A stretch of DNA of 10,923 nucleotides from RGIG1752 sp045650425. Its GTDB lineage: Bacteria > Bacillota_I > Bacilli_A > RF39 > UBA660. This document shows, in pieces, positions 1 through 6,223 of this stretch. The stretch is taken from assembly GCA_045650425.1 (NCBI GenBank), contig JAZRRD010000106.1:1-10923 (forward strand), written 5' to 3'. Position numbers and translations under genes: made by a program. Within the stretch, counting starts at the first letter, position 1; each line of letters opens with the position of its first letter. The notes under the pieces were generated by a model, which was not told the DNA's origin, did not search any database, and saw only the letters and a program-made list of their open reading frames with translations.

Positions 1-774
1 AGTTCCATTTAATTTAGCTCCAAGTTGTGCTATATTTAATGGTTCATTAATTATTAATTCAGCTATTAAACTTTCATCATTTAAAGATATTATTGTCATT
101 TCATCTATTACATCTTCATTAGTTTTATTTCTTATAATATATGATGAACTACCTTTATCATTTATTTCATAATAACCAAGTGTTTTTACATACATTCCAT
201 TAATTAATGATTTATTATTTTTTAATTCATTTATTGTATTAAAAATTATTTCTCGATTAATATTTTCATAAATTAGTTCAGCAATTAATGTTTCACTTGT
301 TGGAATAGAAATTATATTAATACCATTAACAACATCTTCATTTGTGATTTCTCTTATTTTATAAAGTCCACCTTTTCCATCATTGAATGTATTTAAACCA
401 AGAGTTCTACATGTTGAACCATCAATAATATTTGTTGCATTTAACATGTCATTTAAAGTGTTAAAAGCAAGAATACCATTTATTTGTAAATATTCAGTAA
501 TTATTTCTTGAAGTATTCCTTGTTCTATCATTTCATCTAATTTATTATTAATTTCTTCTTGAACATCTAAATTATTAAAATAATTATCAATATAAGTAAT
601 AAGTTGATTAACAGCTTCAATATTAGCATTAGTTTTTGGAATAACTTCAGTTTTCAAAAAATTACATAACCATAAAAGTTGCTCTTCAAAACTCATAGAT
701 ACTAAATAACTTGATGGAAGAATTCCAATTGTTAAAAGAACATTTGGAAGTGGATTAATTTTATTTATATTCAT
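1..774 (-). CDS. Receptor-binding / preneck appendage protein, N-terminal part (3' end outside window)
   Basis: An open frame of 258 codons runs from ATG at 774 to the window edge without a stop, so the C-terminus is missing. A strong Shine-Dalgarno (GAAGGGAGATG) lies 6 nt before the ATG. Residues 1-45 contain LPSSYLVSMSFEEQLLWL, an N-terminal attachment segment that I know from many Firmicutes phage tail-fibre and spike proteins. Residues 50-95 look like a helical stalk (YFNNLDVQEEINNKLDEM). Residues 104-170 and 178-244 are two divergent copies of one module. The visible part ends in NIAQLGAKLNGT, which resembles the entry to a pectate-lyase-type right-handed beta-helix (usually LGAKGDGxTDDT). 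Its place directly after the lower collar gene matches phi29 gene 12, the appendage protein that binds and degrades wall teichoic acid. Role as host-recognition protein is inferred; the enzyme domain is not in view. Confidence 0.75.
   Translation of the reverse strand, partial: MNINKINPLPNVLLTIGILPSSYLVSMSFEEQLLWLCNFLKTEVIPKTNANIEAVNQLITYIDNYFNNLDVQEEINNKLDEMIEQGILQEIITEYLQINGILAFNTLNDMLNATNIIDGSTCRTLGLNTFNDGKGGLYKIREITNEDVVNGINIISIPTSETLIAELIYENINREIIFNTINELKNNKSLINGMYVKTLGYYEINDKGSSSYIIRNKTNEDVIDEMTIISLNDESLIAELIINEPLNIAQLGAKLNGT
43..465 (-). repeat. Duplicated ~67-residue module inside the appendage protein
   Basis: Residues 104-170 (265-465) and 178-244 (43-243) align end to end. Shared positions include FNTLNDM/FNTINEL at the start, then C-R-TLG versus Y-V-KTLG, then NDGKGGLYKIR versus NDKGSSSYIIR, then TNEDVVNGINIISI versus TNEDVIDEMTIISL, and finally ETLIAELIYE versus ESLIAELIIN. 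The TLG...G..Y.I pattern is common in phage tail-spike linker domains. The similarity is clear at protein level but diverged in DNA, so the duplication is old. Confidence 0.75.
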
Positions 775-792
775 AAGTATCATCTCCCTTCA

Positions 793-1524
793 TTAATATA
801 AACCCATGAATAATTCATTTAATTTATCAATAATATCTTTATTTATTGAAATTATATTTTCTCTAAATTGTAAAACCATTTTTTGTGCAGTTGCAGATAC
901 ACCACTATTACCTTTTACTCGTTTTGTATATTCTTCATTAGTATCACTATTTGAAGTATTTGAAGTATTAGTTGTTGTATCATTAGTTACATTAGTTTCA
1001 TTTTCATTTGCACTAGTTGATGAAGCATATTTACCATTTAAAATTGCTTCTTTACTAATTTGTCCTTGTGGTGTATTACTAGCAATTAATAAAGCACTTG
1101 AATTATCAGCAGATGTAGAATTGCTTGTTCCATTTGATGAACCTTGATTTTCTATATTAGCAGTTCTATTAAATGTTTCAGTATAATCCACATTAACAAG
1201 TGGATCATATTCAATTGAAGCACTATATATTAAAGGAAGATATTTTTCCATTATTTCTTGCATAGTAATTTTGGCATAATGTTTAAATAAACCAATAGTT
1301 TCAAATCCAACTTCTCTCATATAATAATGATCTACTATCATTTTAGCTAATTTATCTTTTGACCAAACACCAGTGTTATTTATAACTTCAATTTGTTTAT
1401 TAGTCAAATAATCATTTAAGTTATAATCTTTAAACCATTCTTCAATTTCATTTCTAGTAAAAAGTGGTGGATTAAACTTTATAGGTTCAAAAAGTTCTCT
1501 TAATTCAAATGTATATTTAGCCAT
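793..1524 (-). CDS. Lower collar (head-tail connector) protein, phi29 gp11-like
   Basis: This 243-residue protein sits between portal and appendage genes, the position of phi29 gene 11 (293 aa), whose product forms the tail tube below the portal. The N-terminal third (MAKYTFELRELFEPIKF, then ...FKHYAKITMQEIMEKYLPLIYSAS) is helical and collar-like. Residues about 121-197 are extremely Asn/Ser/Thr-rich and broken by a SNTPQGQI motif; such a polar stretch with a TPQ motif is typical of this family. The C-terminus (VLQFRENIISINKDIIDKLNELF) is helical again. I chose ATG at 1524: AGAAGGTG (1531-1538) lies 6 nt before it. A longer frame can open at GTG 1533, but that codon is part of the same Shine-Dalgarno. 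The start overlaps the portal stop by 8 nt (ATGGCTAA), implying coupled translation. Stop is TAA. Confidence 0.82.
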   Translation of the reverse strand: MAKYTFELRELFEPIKFNPPLFTRNEIEEWFKDYNLNDYLTNKQIEVINNTGVWSKDKLAKMIVDHYYMREVGFETIGLFKHYAKITMQEIMEKYLPLIYSASIEYDPLVNVDYTETFNRTANIENQGSSNGTSNSTSADNSSALLIASNTPQGQISKEAILNGKYASSTSANENETNVTNDTTTNTSNTSNSDTNEEYTKRVKGNSGVSATAQKMVLQFRENIISINKDIIDKLNELFMGLY

Positions 1525-2515
1525 TTTCTTCACCTTCTTTTAAGTTTTCAATTTTAGTTATATTTTCATTTTTAATATCAGTTACACTTGACATTTGTTC
1601 TTTAATAGTATTATGAAGATCACTTCTAACTCTTACACTTATTTCTTTATCAGTTCCTTTTAATCCATATTTAATATTAAAATCTTCACATGCTTTTTGT
1701 CTAGGTGCTAAATAACTTTGTAGGTTTAAATTAATAAGTTCATTATTATTATTTGCTTCATCAGTTATCATTCTTTCTTTCTTTTCAAGTGCAATTGTAT
1801 TAATACCTAAAAATTCTAAAGCTTCATTCCATATTTGCTTTTTATATTCCATTATTTTATCAGCAATAAATGGTGAATCAGTTTTAATAGCTTTTATTTC
1901 TACATCATTAAGTTGTTTTTTATCGCCAAATATAAACGGTTGATTTCCATTATATTGATTATAAAGATTTTCCATCATTAATCTTTGTTTTTCACCAACT
2001 AGAATCATTATTGGTGTACGTTGCCCCATGATATTAATAAATGCAGTTTGTTCAGCCATATATAATCTATATGCAAATAATTCAATAGTTGCAATTGTTG
2101 GATTCATATCCCAATCATTCATTACTAAAATACATTCATATAGTTTTTGTCTTTCAAATTGTTTATCACTTAACATAGGATTTAAACCAGTGTATAATTT
2201 TCTAGTTGAATAATAATTAAATGAAAAGCAAACAAATTGTGTAGGTAGTCCATAAATATTAACATATCCATTATCACAACATTGTGTATTTATAAAACCA
2301 TATTTTTCATCATTTAGAAAAGTTGCTTTGCCATTATAAAATAATGTTTCTTCTAGCCATCTTTCATTCATAGATTTAGGAAGATTAACCCATTCAAAAC
2401 GTGACATAGCAATTTTCTTTAATCTAGCTAAATAGTCATGATAAGTATTATCATTAATTTTTAAACTATCAGTAAATTTATAATTTTGTCTATATTGCAT
2501 TAATCTTTTATTCAT
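1517..2515 (-). CDS. Portal / upper collar connector protein, phi29 gp10-like
   Basis: This 332-residue protein (phi29 gp10 is 309) should form the dodecameric ring at the unique head vertex through which DNA enters and leaves. The most telling stretch is residues about 228-285: IWNEALEFLGINTIALEKKERM, then TDEANNNNELI and APRQKACEDFNIKYG. I recognise this as the phi29-connector signature (LxFLGxNN...KKERMxTDEV...R..AxxxIN.xYG). Residues 30-110 contain the aromatic-rich wing-type segment (ERWLEETLF, FVCFSFNYYSTRKLYTG). The C-terminal ~30 residues are charged and probably flexible. Start is ATG 2515 with Shine-Dalgarno AGAAAGGAG 8 nt upstream. It begins 18 nt after the tail knob stop and overlaps the lower collar start, so the tail genes form one operon. 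Confidence 0.92.
   Translation of the reverse strand: MNKRLMQYRQNYKFTDSLKINDNTYHDYLARLKKIAMSRFEWVNLPKSMNERWLEETLFYNGKATFLNDEKYGFINTQCCDNGYVNIYGLPTQFVCFSFNYYSTRKLYTGLNPMLSDKQFERQKLYECILVMNDWDMNPTIATIELFAYRLYMAEQTAFINIMGQRTPIMILVGEKQRLMMENLYNQYNGNQPFIFGDKKQLNDVEIKAIKTDSPFIADKIMEYKKQIWNEALEFLGINTIALEKKERMITDEANNNNELINLNLQSYLAPRQKACEDFNIKYGLKGTDKEISVRVRSDLHNTIKEQMSSVTDIKNENITKIENLKEGEENG
1531..1538 (-). promoter_or_regulatory. Shine-Dalgarno that sets the lower collar start
   Basis: The minus-strand sequence AGAAGGTG is 6 nt upstream of ATG 1524. The upstream GTG at 1533 is inside this site and so cannot use it, which argues for the ATG. The identical arrangement occurs before the CHAP lysin. 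Confidence 0.7.
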
Positions 2516-2533
2516 TTTATCAGCTCCTTTCTA

Positions 2534-4171
2534 TTAAGAGTTATTTTGTGAATAGTCTAGGAAATATAATGGATTATGCCATAAAGTAACACCATTATTA
2601 AATATTGATTTTAATTCTTGTAAATCACCTTGTGGAATATTTCCTACTATATTAGCATTAATAGTTTTAACAAAATTCCAATTTGAACGATTATTTAAAT
2701 TTGGAAGTTTTAATTTATTAGTTGCATATCCATACATATCAAAATATGAATCAATTCTTCTAGCAAATTGCTCAGTCACACTCATTTTATAAAAGTAAAA
2801 ACAATTTAAACCACTTGCATAAACAACATCAGAACTATTTAATTTACCATTTAAATTTGGTGTTATCATATTATGTTGTTTTTGTTGCATTAATGAAGTT
2901 GCTACACCTTGAAAACCTTGTGCTAAGGATAATCCAACACCAGCCATATTATCAGAACCAGCAGATGTTAAAGCTCCAATTCCAGCACTAATTACACTTG
3001 AAGCCATATTTAATTCATCAATAGTAGTTGTTCTTCCTAAAATATTAATACTATTTTGTGTTAGCCAATTAGTATACATATCAGTTTGAAATGAACATAT
3101 AGGAAATTTACCTAAAGTTATTGTTTCATCATAATAACTATCTAAAAGTGAATTAACTGCATTATAATTCCATGGTATTAAATGAACACTACACCCTGGA
3201 TTTAATATAGCATTTAAGTGAAAAACTGCTTTATTATTAGTTCCCTTAAATTTTTCCCAGTGATAAATCATATCTTGTCCTATATTATTAGAAACAAGTA
3301 AATAATTATAAGGATAGCATAAAACTTTTTTATTATGTGGTGTATAATTATCAATTGTATTTATATAACCAACTTCAATTGTTTCAGTATATGGTACATT
3401 TGATTGTTTAACTTCTCTTAAAGTTTGTGCAGTTCCACCACCATCATCTAAAGGTGCAAGTGTTTTTGGTGCCATGAATATTCCAACAATTGCATCAGTT
3501 TTACCATCATTAGCAAACATTGATAAAATTGTATCAATTGCACCAGCACTATCATAACGATAATAAGTACACCCAGTATATATTCCATTATACATTTTAG
3601 ATCCTGCAATTGTATCTTTTGCAAGTCCAGCAATTGGTTGACTAGTTGAAGCTACAATATAACACATATCTACATATGGATCATTACCTAAAAATGAATA
3701 ATCTTGAATTTCATTAACTATATATTCTCCAGTTTCAAGATTTTCTGGTACTAAGTTTGCACCCAGTAAATCATCACTTTTAGCTAAATGTTCTCTTTCA
3801 ATAAAAGATTCTCTCCACATCGTATCAAATTGCCAAGTTTGAAAAACATCAGTTTTTATTTTTAATCTTGCTAATCCATCATTAACATATTCAGCACTTT
3901 CAATAAAAGCATAAAACCATTTGTCATCATAAGATGTGTTTTGATACATACAATAATTATATGTTAATAATACATCAAAAGTAAATACTTCATTTGTTTC
4001 AAATTCAATATAATTATCTTTTCTTTGAAAAGTAGCTTCATTTAATTCTTGTCTTGAAAGTGAGAGAAAAAAATCAGTTTGTGCTTGTTTTGAATTAAAT
4101 GTTAATTGATTTAAATTGTCTAATTCAAAAGGTGTTCTAAGTAAATAAATATTAGTATTTGGTTGTATCAT
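2534..4171 (-). CDS. Tail knob protein, phi29 gp9-like
   Basis: The product has 545 residues (phi29 gp9 has 599). It begins MIQPNTNIYLLRTPFELDNL, an opening typical of this family, where it forms the hexameric distal tail tube. Other family-like segments are WYAF-type KWFYAFIESAEYVNDG (about 84-99), RLKIKTDVFQTW (102-113), SFIEREH (122-128), and the C-terminal ILNPGCSVHLIPWNYN (322-337). Residues 388-430 form a Gly/Ala/Ser/Met-rich hydrophobic segment corresponding to the long loops that plug the phi29 knob and insert into the host membrane. The gene has its own promoter and Shine-Dalgarno (GAAGGGAGC, 7 nt from ATG) and leads the tail unit (knob, portal, lower collar, appendage), colinear with phi29 9-10-11-12. 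Confidence 0.92.
   Translation of the reverse strand: MIQPNTNIYLLRTPFELDNLNQLTFNSKQAQTDFFLSLSRQELNEATFQRKDNYIEFETNEVFTFDVLLTYNYCMYQNTSYDDKWFYAFIESAEYVNDGLARLKIKTDVFQTWQFDTMWRESFIEREHLAKSDDLLGANLVPENLETGEYIVNEIQDYSFLGNDPYVDMCYIVASTSQPIAGLAKDTIAGSKMYNGIYTGCTYYRYDSAGAIDTILSMFANDGKTDAIVGIFMAPKTLAPLDDGGGTAQTLREVKQSNVPYTETIEVGYINTIDNYTPHNKKVLCYPYNYLLVSNNIGQDMIYHWEKFKGTNNKAVFHLNAILNPGCSVHLIPWNYNAVNSLLDSYYDETITLGKFPICSFQTDMYTNWLTQNSINILGRTTTIDELNMASSVISAGIGALTSAGSDNMAGVGLSLAQGFQGVATSLMQQKQHNMITPNLNGKLNSSDVVYASGLNCFYFYKMSVTEQFARRIDSYFDMYGYATNKLKLPNLNNRSNWNFVKTINANIVGNIPQGDLQELKSIFNNGVTLWHNPLYFLDYSQNNS
2882..3010 (-). other. Predicted membrane-active loop of the tail knob
   Basis: This encodes residues 388-430 of the knob protein, which run MASSVISAGIGALTSAG, then AGVGLSLAQGFQGVATSLM. 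The stretch is rich in Gly, Ala and Ser with bulky hydrophobics and no charged residue except one Asp. In phi29 gp9 the equivalent loops close the tube and are released to form a pore in the host membrane. The functional assignment is by position and composition only. Confidence 0.55.
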
Positions 4172-4194
4172 TTTAAAAGCTCCCTTCTACTATA

Positions 4195-4203
4195 ATTATA
4201 GCA
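4195..4203 (-). promoter_or_regulatory. Extended -10 promoter for the tail gene unit
   Basis: The minus strand reads TGCTATAAT, a perfect TGn-TATAAT extended -10. No good -35 hexamer sits 16-18 nt upstream. The continuation TGCTATAATTATAGTAGAAG runs straight into the tail knob Shine-Dalgarno, so the predicted leader is only about 20 nt. The same pattern occurs before the holin. The -10 lies inside a 12-bp perfect palindrome, CTATAATTATAG (4190-4201). Confidence 0.6.
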
Positions 4204-4204
4204 T

Positions 4205-4230
4205 AAAAGGGCAGTAAAATACTACCCTTT
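4205..4230 (-). terminator. Intrinsic terminator after the capsid gene
   Basis: The arms 4206-4216 and 4220-4230 form an 11-bp stem with a 3-nt loop. On the minus-strand RNA it reads AAAGGGUAGUA-UUU-UACUGCCCUUU, where one pair is a G-U wobble that would be an A-C mismatch in plus-strand RNA. The stem ends in a short U run (4 U). It starts 20 nt after the capsid stop and directly precedes the tail promoter, so it probably lowers read-through from the highly expressed capsid gene. Confidence 0.7.
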
Positions 4231-4249
4231 AAATTATGAAATTAGAATC

Positions 4250-5626
4250 TTAAGCAGTTGCTTTTACAACTACATCAACACTTGTTGTTACATTTCCAGC
4301 AGTAGCAGTTATTGTTACTTTAGATGGAACTTCACTTTCACCAGTAGTTGCAACTAAACCAGTTACTTTTACATTTCTATCATCAATTTTTTCAATAGAA
4401 GCATAAGTTGATTCTCCAGCTCCTAAAGTGAATGTAATAGTTTGTGTTGCAGTAAATGGTTCAGTATTTAATAATAAAGTCTTATTAGCACCAACATTTA
4501 CTTCAACATTACTATCAACAAATTTCATTGAAGATACATTTAATGTAGGAAGTGCTTTAACATACATTTTACCATCTGTGAAAATTGAATAATTAAATCC
4601 TTTAATTACATTTAAGAATGAATTCCATGATCTGTTATTAGCATTATAGAAGTCGTCCATAAACATCTTTTTGCTTCTTATCTTGAACCATCTACTATCA
4701 CATATAAATGCAATAATGTTTGAACCATCAATAGCAACATTTCCATCTTCATCATAAATATTAAAATCTTCTACATAATAGATTTTACCCATTAATGAAG
4801 TTTCATTAATATGGAAAGCACTTGCTAATACTTCAACATCAATATCACTAGCTAATTCATTATTTAAGAATACAACAATTTCATCAGCATTAGCCCAAGT
4901 TTTAACACTTCTACCATATCCACCTACTTTTTTCCAAGCGTTGTAATTAGTAGAAGGAATTTGAAAATTCTTATAATCCTTTCTTAATTTTTTAACTAAA
5001 GATTTTAGTTCACTTTCAGTTGGTGTATTACCAGCAAATGTGAATGTTTCCATTTGAACTGCATTTCTTGAATAAGCATTTGTGATTAATTTTCTTGTAT
5101 AATCATAATCATCAATATAAGCACCATTATATAGTGAAGTAGTGATTCCAGCAAGATATTTTTCAAATGCACCCCAAGAATTAAAAGCTTTTTCAAGTTC
5201 ATCTCTTATAACAGTAACTGGATATTGAACATCAAAATTTAATTCAGTATATTCAACTTTTACATCAGCTTCATATTTAGCTAATAATCCAGCAAAATCA
5301 TCACAATTATAAACCCTACCACGTGCTGGATTTATATATATTTCTTCTCCAATTGCACCAAGTGGCATTTCATCTCTTTGTAAATCAATTAATGGATTAC
5401 TGAAATATTTGATTTCAAAAGCAGTATAAGATATTTTATTTACTAATGCACTAACAAATCTATTTCTTAAATCAGTTGGAAGTGATAAAAGTGCTTGTCC
5501 ATATGCTTGTGATGATGTTAAATCATCAATTAATGGTATTTGTTTTTGATATAGTTTATTATCTGCTACAATAGTATCTCTTATTTCATTTAAAGCTTTT
5601 TGTAGTTCTTGACTAGCTCCATTCAT
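4250..5626 (-). CDS. Major capsid protein with C-terminal Ig-like (BIG2) domain, phi29 gp8-like
   Basis: This 458-residue protein is close to phi29 gp8 (448). Residues 1-360 should carry the HK97-type fold. Visible family-like segments are DLTSSQAYGQALLSLPTDLR (35-54), a stretch containing FSNPLIDLQRDEMPLG-IGEEIYI-PARGR (75-104) and the DWxxF-like IRSKKMFMDDFYNANNRSWN region (316-335). Residues about 365-455 look like a bacterial Ig-like group 2 domain: alternating beta strands, TLLLNTEPFTATQTITFTL, and the closing SKVTITATAGNVTTSVDVVV. phi29 gp8 also ends in a BIG2 domain that decorates the head surface. Start ATG 5626 follows Shine-Dalgarno AGAAGGA by 7 nt. It is preceded by scaffold, a tiny ORF and an RNA-structure candidate, and followed by a terminator. 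Assembly role is inferred from homology and context. Confidence 0.92.
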   Translation of the reverse strand: MNGASQELQKALNEIRDTIVADNKLYQKQIPLIDDLTSSQAYGQALLSLPTDLRNRFVSALVNKISYTAFEIKYFSNPLIDLQRDEMPLGAIGEEIYINPARGRVYNCDDFAGLLAKYEADVKVEYTELNFDVQYPVTVIRDELEKAFNSWGAFEKYLAGITTSLYNGAYIDDYDYTRKLITNAYSRNAVQMETFTFAGNTPTESELKSLVKKLRKDYKNFQIPSTNYNAWKKVGGYGRSVKTWANADEIVVFLNNELASDIDVEVLASAFHINETSLMGKIYYVEDFNIYDEDGNVAIDGSNIIAFICDSRWFKIRSKKMFMDDFYNANNRSWNSFLNVIKGFNYSIFTDGKMYVKALPTLNVSSMKFVDSNVEVNVGANKTLLLNTEPFTATQTITFTLGAGESTYASIEKIDDRNVKVTGLVATTGESEVPSKVTITATAGNVTTSVDVVVKATA

Positions 5627-5645
5627 TTTCTTTTCCTTCTTTCTA

Positions 5646-5719
5646 GGTAGTTAATTCTACCAAGGAACACCTAAATAAAGGTGCAATATTCGTGTGCTCC
5701 TTGCTGGAATTAACCAGCA
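5646..5719 (-). ncRNA. Putative structured RNA / capsid mRNA leader: three abutting hairpins with complementary loops
   Basis: On the minus-strand RNA, hairpin 1 (5702-5719) is UGCUGG-UUAAUU-CCAGCA. Hairpin 2 has arms 5694-5702 and 5662-5670 (AAGGAGCAC/GUGUUCCUU, nine pairs including one G-U) around a 23-nt interior. Within that interior GCACC/GGUGU could form an alternative small hairpin. Hairpin 3 (5646-5661) is GGUAG-AAUUAA-CUACC. The helices touch with no spacer; A5702 can belong to hairpin 1 or 2. Loops 1 and 3 are exact reverse complements, and the match extends to 8 nt (5707-5714 with 5650-5657). The region contains no ORF and ends about 20 nt before the capsid start codon. It could be a capsid mRNA stabiliser or translational switch, a processing site, or a separate RNA. 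It is structure-only evidence from a single sequence, and A/T-rich loops raise the chance of coincidence. Confidence 0.4.
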
Positions 5720-5728
5720 TTAAATATA

Positions 5729-5788
5729 TTAAACACAATAATATGGAATCTTTTTCTTTCCACCTTTTTTCTTACTTCCACATGTCAT
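5729..5788 (-). CDS. 19-residue Lys/Gly-rich, two-cysteine microprotein
   Basis: A short frame encodes MTCGSKKKGGKKKIPYYCV and ends in TAA. Its start codon has a good Shine-Dalgarno (GAAGGTGAT, spacing 4 nt), as strong as those of its neighbours, and lies 14 nt after the scaffold stop. The peptide is strongly basic (six Lys) with Cys at positions 3 and 18. I do not recognise a family. Its place between scaffold and capsid genes would let it be made in large amounts during head assembly; DNA or scaffold binding would suit its charge, but that is guesswork. It may also act only as a leader peptide whose translation affects the structured RNA that begins 9 nt after its stop. Confidence 0.5.
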   Translation of the reverse strand: MTCGSKKKGGKKKIPYYCV

Positions 5789-5802
5789 ATTAATCACCTT
5801 CT

Positions 5803-6126
5803 TTATTTTTTAAAATTTCCTTTTTCATCAAATAATGATTTAAAATCATATTTTTCTTTTGGTTGTTCTTCTTTCTTTTTTCCTAAGAATTCACTTTCAA
5901 AATCTTCAACTTTTTCTTGATTAACTTGTTGTAATAAATTACCATTTGCAGTTATTAAAATTTCTTTATCACTTTTTAATTTTGTTATTTCTTCATCTTT
6001 ACTTCTTAAAGATTTTTCTCTTTCACTATTTAAAGTTATTAAAGAAGCCATATCATCTGCAATTAAAGCTGAATTTTCTTTACCTAACTTTTTTTCCATT
6101 GATTTTTTAATTTCATCAAAATTCAT
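5803..6126 (-). CDS. Head scaffolding protein, phi29 gp7-like
   Basis: This 107-residue protein is similar in length to phi29 gp7 (98) and sits just upstream of the capsid gene as gp7 does. It is highly charged and almost entirely helical. Residues about 28-75 form a coiled coil (LITLNSEREKSLRSKDEEI, then a heptad-like stretch to LLQQVNQEKVEDFESEFL). A Lys/Glu-rich linker (83-90) leads to a short conserved-looking tail, YDFKSLFDEKGNFKK (93-107), a plausible capsid-binding end. It should co-assemble with capsid protein into the prohead and leave before or during packaging. Start ATG 6126 follows AAAGGTG by 7 nt. The gene is preceded by a terminator and repeat-promoter region, so it begins the capsid transcription unit. 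Assignment rests on size, composition and position rather than sequence identity. Confidence 0.75.
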   Translation of the reverse strand: MNFDEIKKSMEKKLGKENSALIADDMASLITLNSEREKSLRSKDEEITKLKSDKEILITANGNLLQQVNQEKVEDFESEFLGKKKEEQPKEKYDFKSLFDEKGNFKK

Positions 6127-6141
6127 ATTATCACACCTTTC

Positions 6142-6187
6142 ATTATATTATCTCACTTTAATTATATTATCTCACTTTAATTATATA
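6142..6187 (-). repeat. Tandem 19-bp repeats carrying candidate promoters for the capsid unit
   Basis: Two perfect 19-bp copies (6142-6160 and 6161-6179; plus strand ATTATATTATCTCACTTTA) are followed by a partial third (6180-6186). Each minus-strand copy carries TGAGATAAT, a TGn extended -10 with 5 of 6 matches, overlapping TATAAT. TATAAT therefore recurs at 6142, 6161 and 6180, exactly 19 bp apart. The copy nearest the scaffold runs into its Shine-Dalgarno (TATAATGAAAGGTG). The outermost TATAAT (6180-6185) has TTTACT at 6203-6208 as a possible -35 with 17-bp spacing. This suggests duplicated promoters or a promoter with a repeated activator site. Confidence 0.6.
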
Positions 6188-6190
6188 ATG

Positions 6191-6223
6191 AAAAAACATA
6201 AAAGTAAAGCATTACTTTTATGT
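6191..6223 (-). terminator. Intrinsic terminator at the end of the lysis block
   Basis: Arms 6196-6207 and 6212-6223 form a perfect 12-bp stem (ACATAAAAGUAA/UUACUUUUAUGU) with a 4-nt loop. On the minus strand it is followed by a run of six T (6191-6196). The peptidase stop codon (6218-6220) is inside the stem. This is the strongest terminator in the window and separates lysis from capsid genes. Confidence 0.85.

Noticed and set aside
806..1147. 113-codon open frame on the plus strand
   Set aside because: It is antisense to the lower collar gene, mostly opposite its Asn/Ser/Thr-rich stretch. Low-complexity codons there leave the opposite strand open. It has no convincing ribosome-binding site, and no other gene uses this strand.
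2028..2213. 61-codon open frame on the plus strand
   Set aside because: It is antisense to the portal gene, with no Shine-Dalgarno and a hydrophobic composition explained by reverse-complemented AT-rich codons.
3448..3633. 61-codon open frame on the minus strand inside the tail knob gene
   Set aside because: It is a second frame within a well-supported conserved gene, has no ribosome-binding site and no recognisable product.
5646..5719. Hairpin cluster as a rho-independent terminator before the capsid gene
   Set aside because: None of the three stems is followed by a U run on the minus strand, and termination there would cut capsid from its promoter.
5646..5719. Hairpin cluster as a tRNA, hammerhead ribozyme or known riboswitch
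   Set aside because: There is no cloverleaf with a T-loop or CCA end, no hammerhead core (CUGAUGA/GAAA), and no riboswitch core I recognise.
6142..6187. Tandem repeats as a CRISPR array or replication-origin iterons
   Set aside because: The copies are directly adjacent without spacers, number only two and a part, and contain promoter elements. Phages with protein-primed replication start at the genome ends and do not need iterons.
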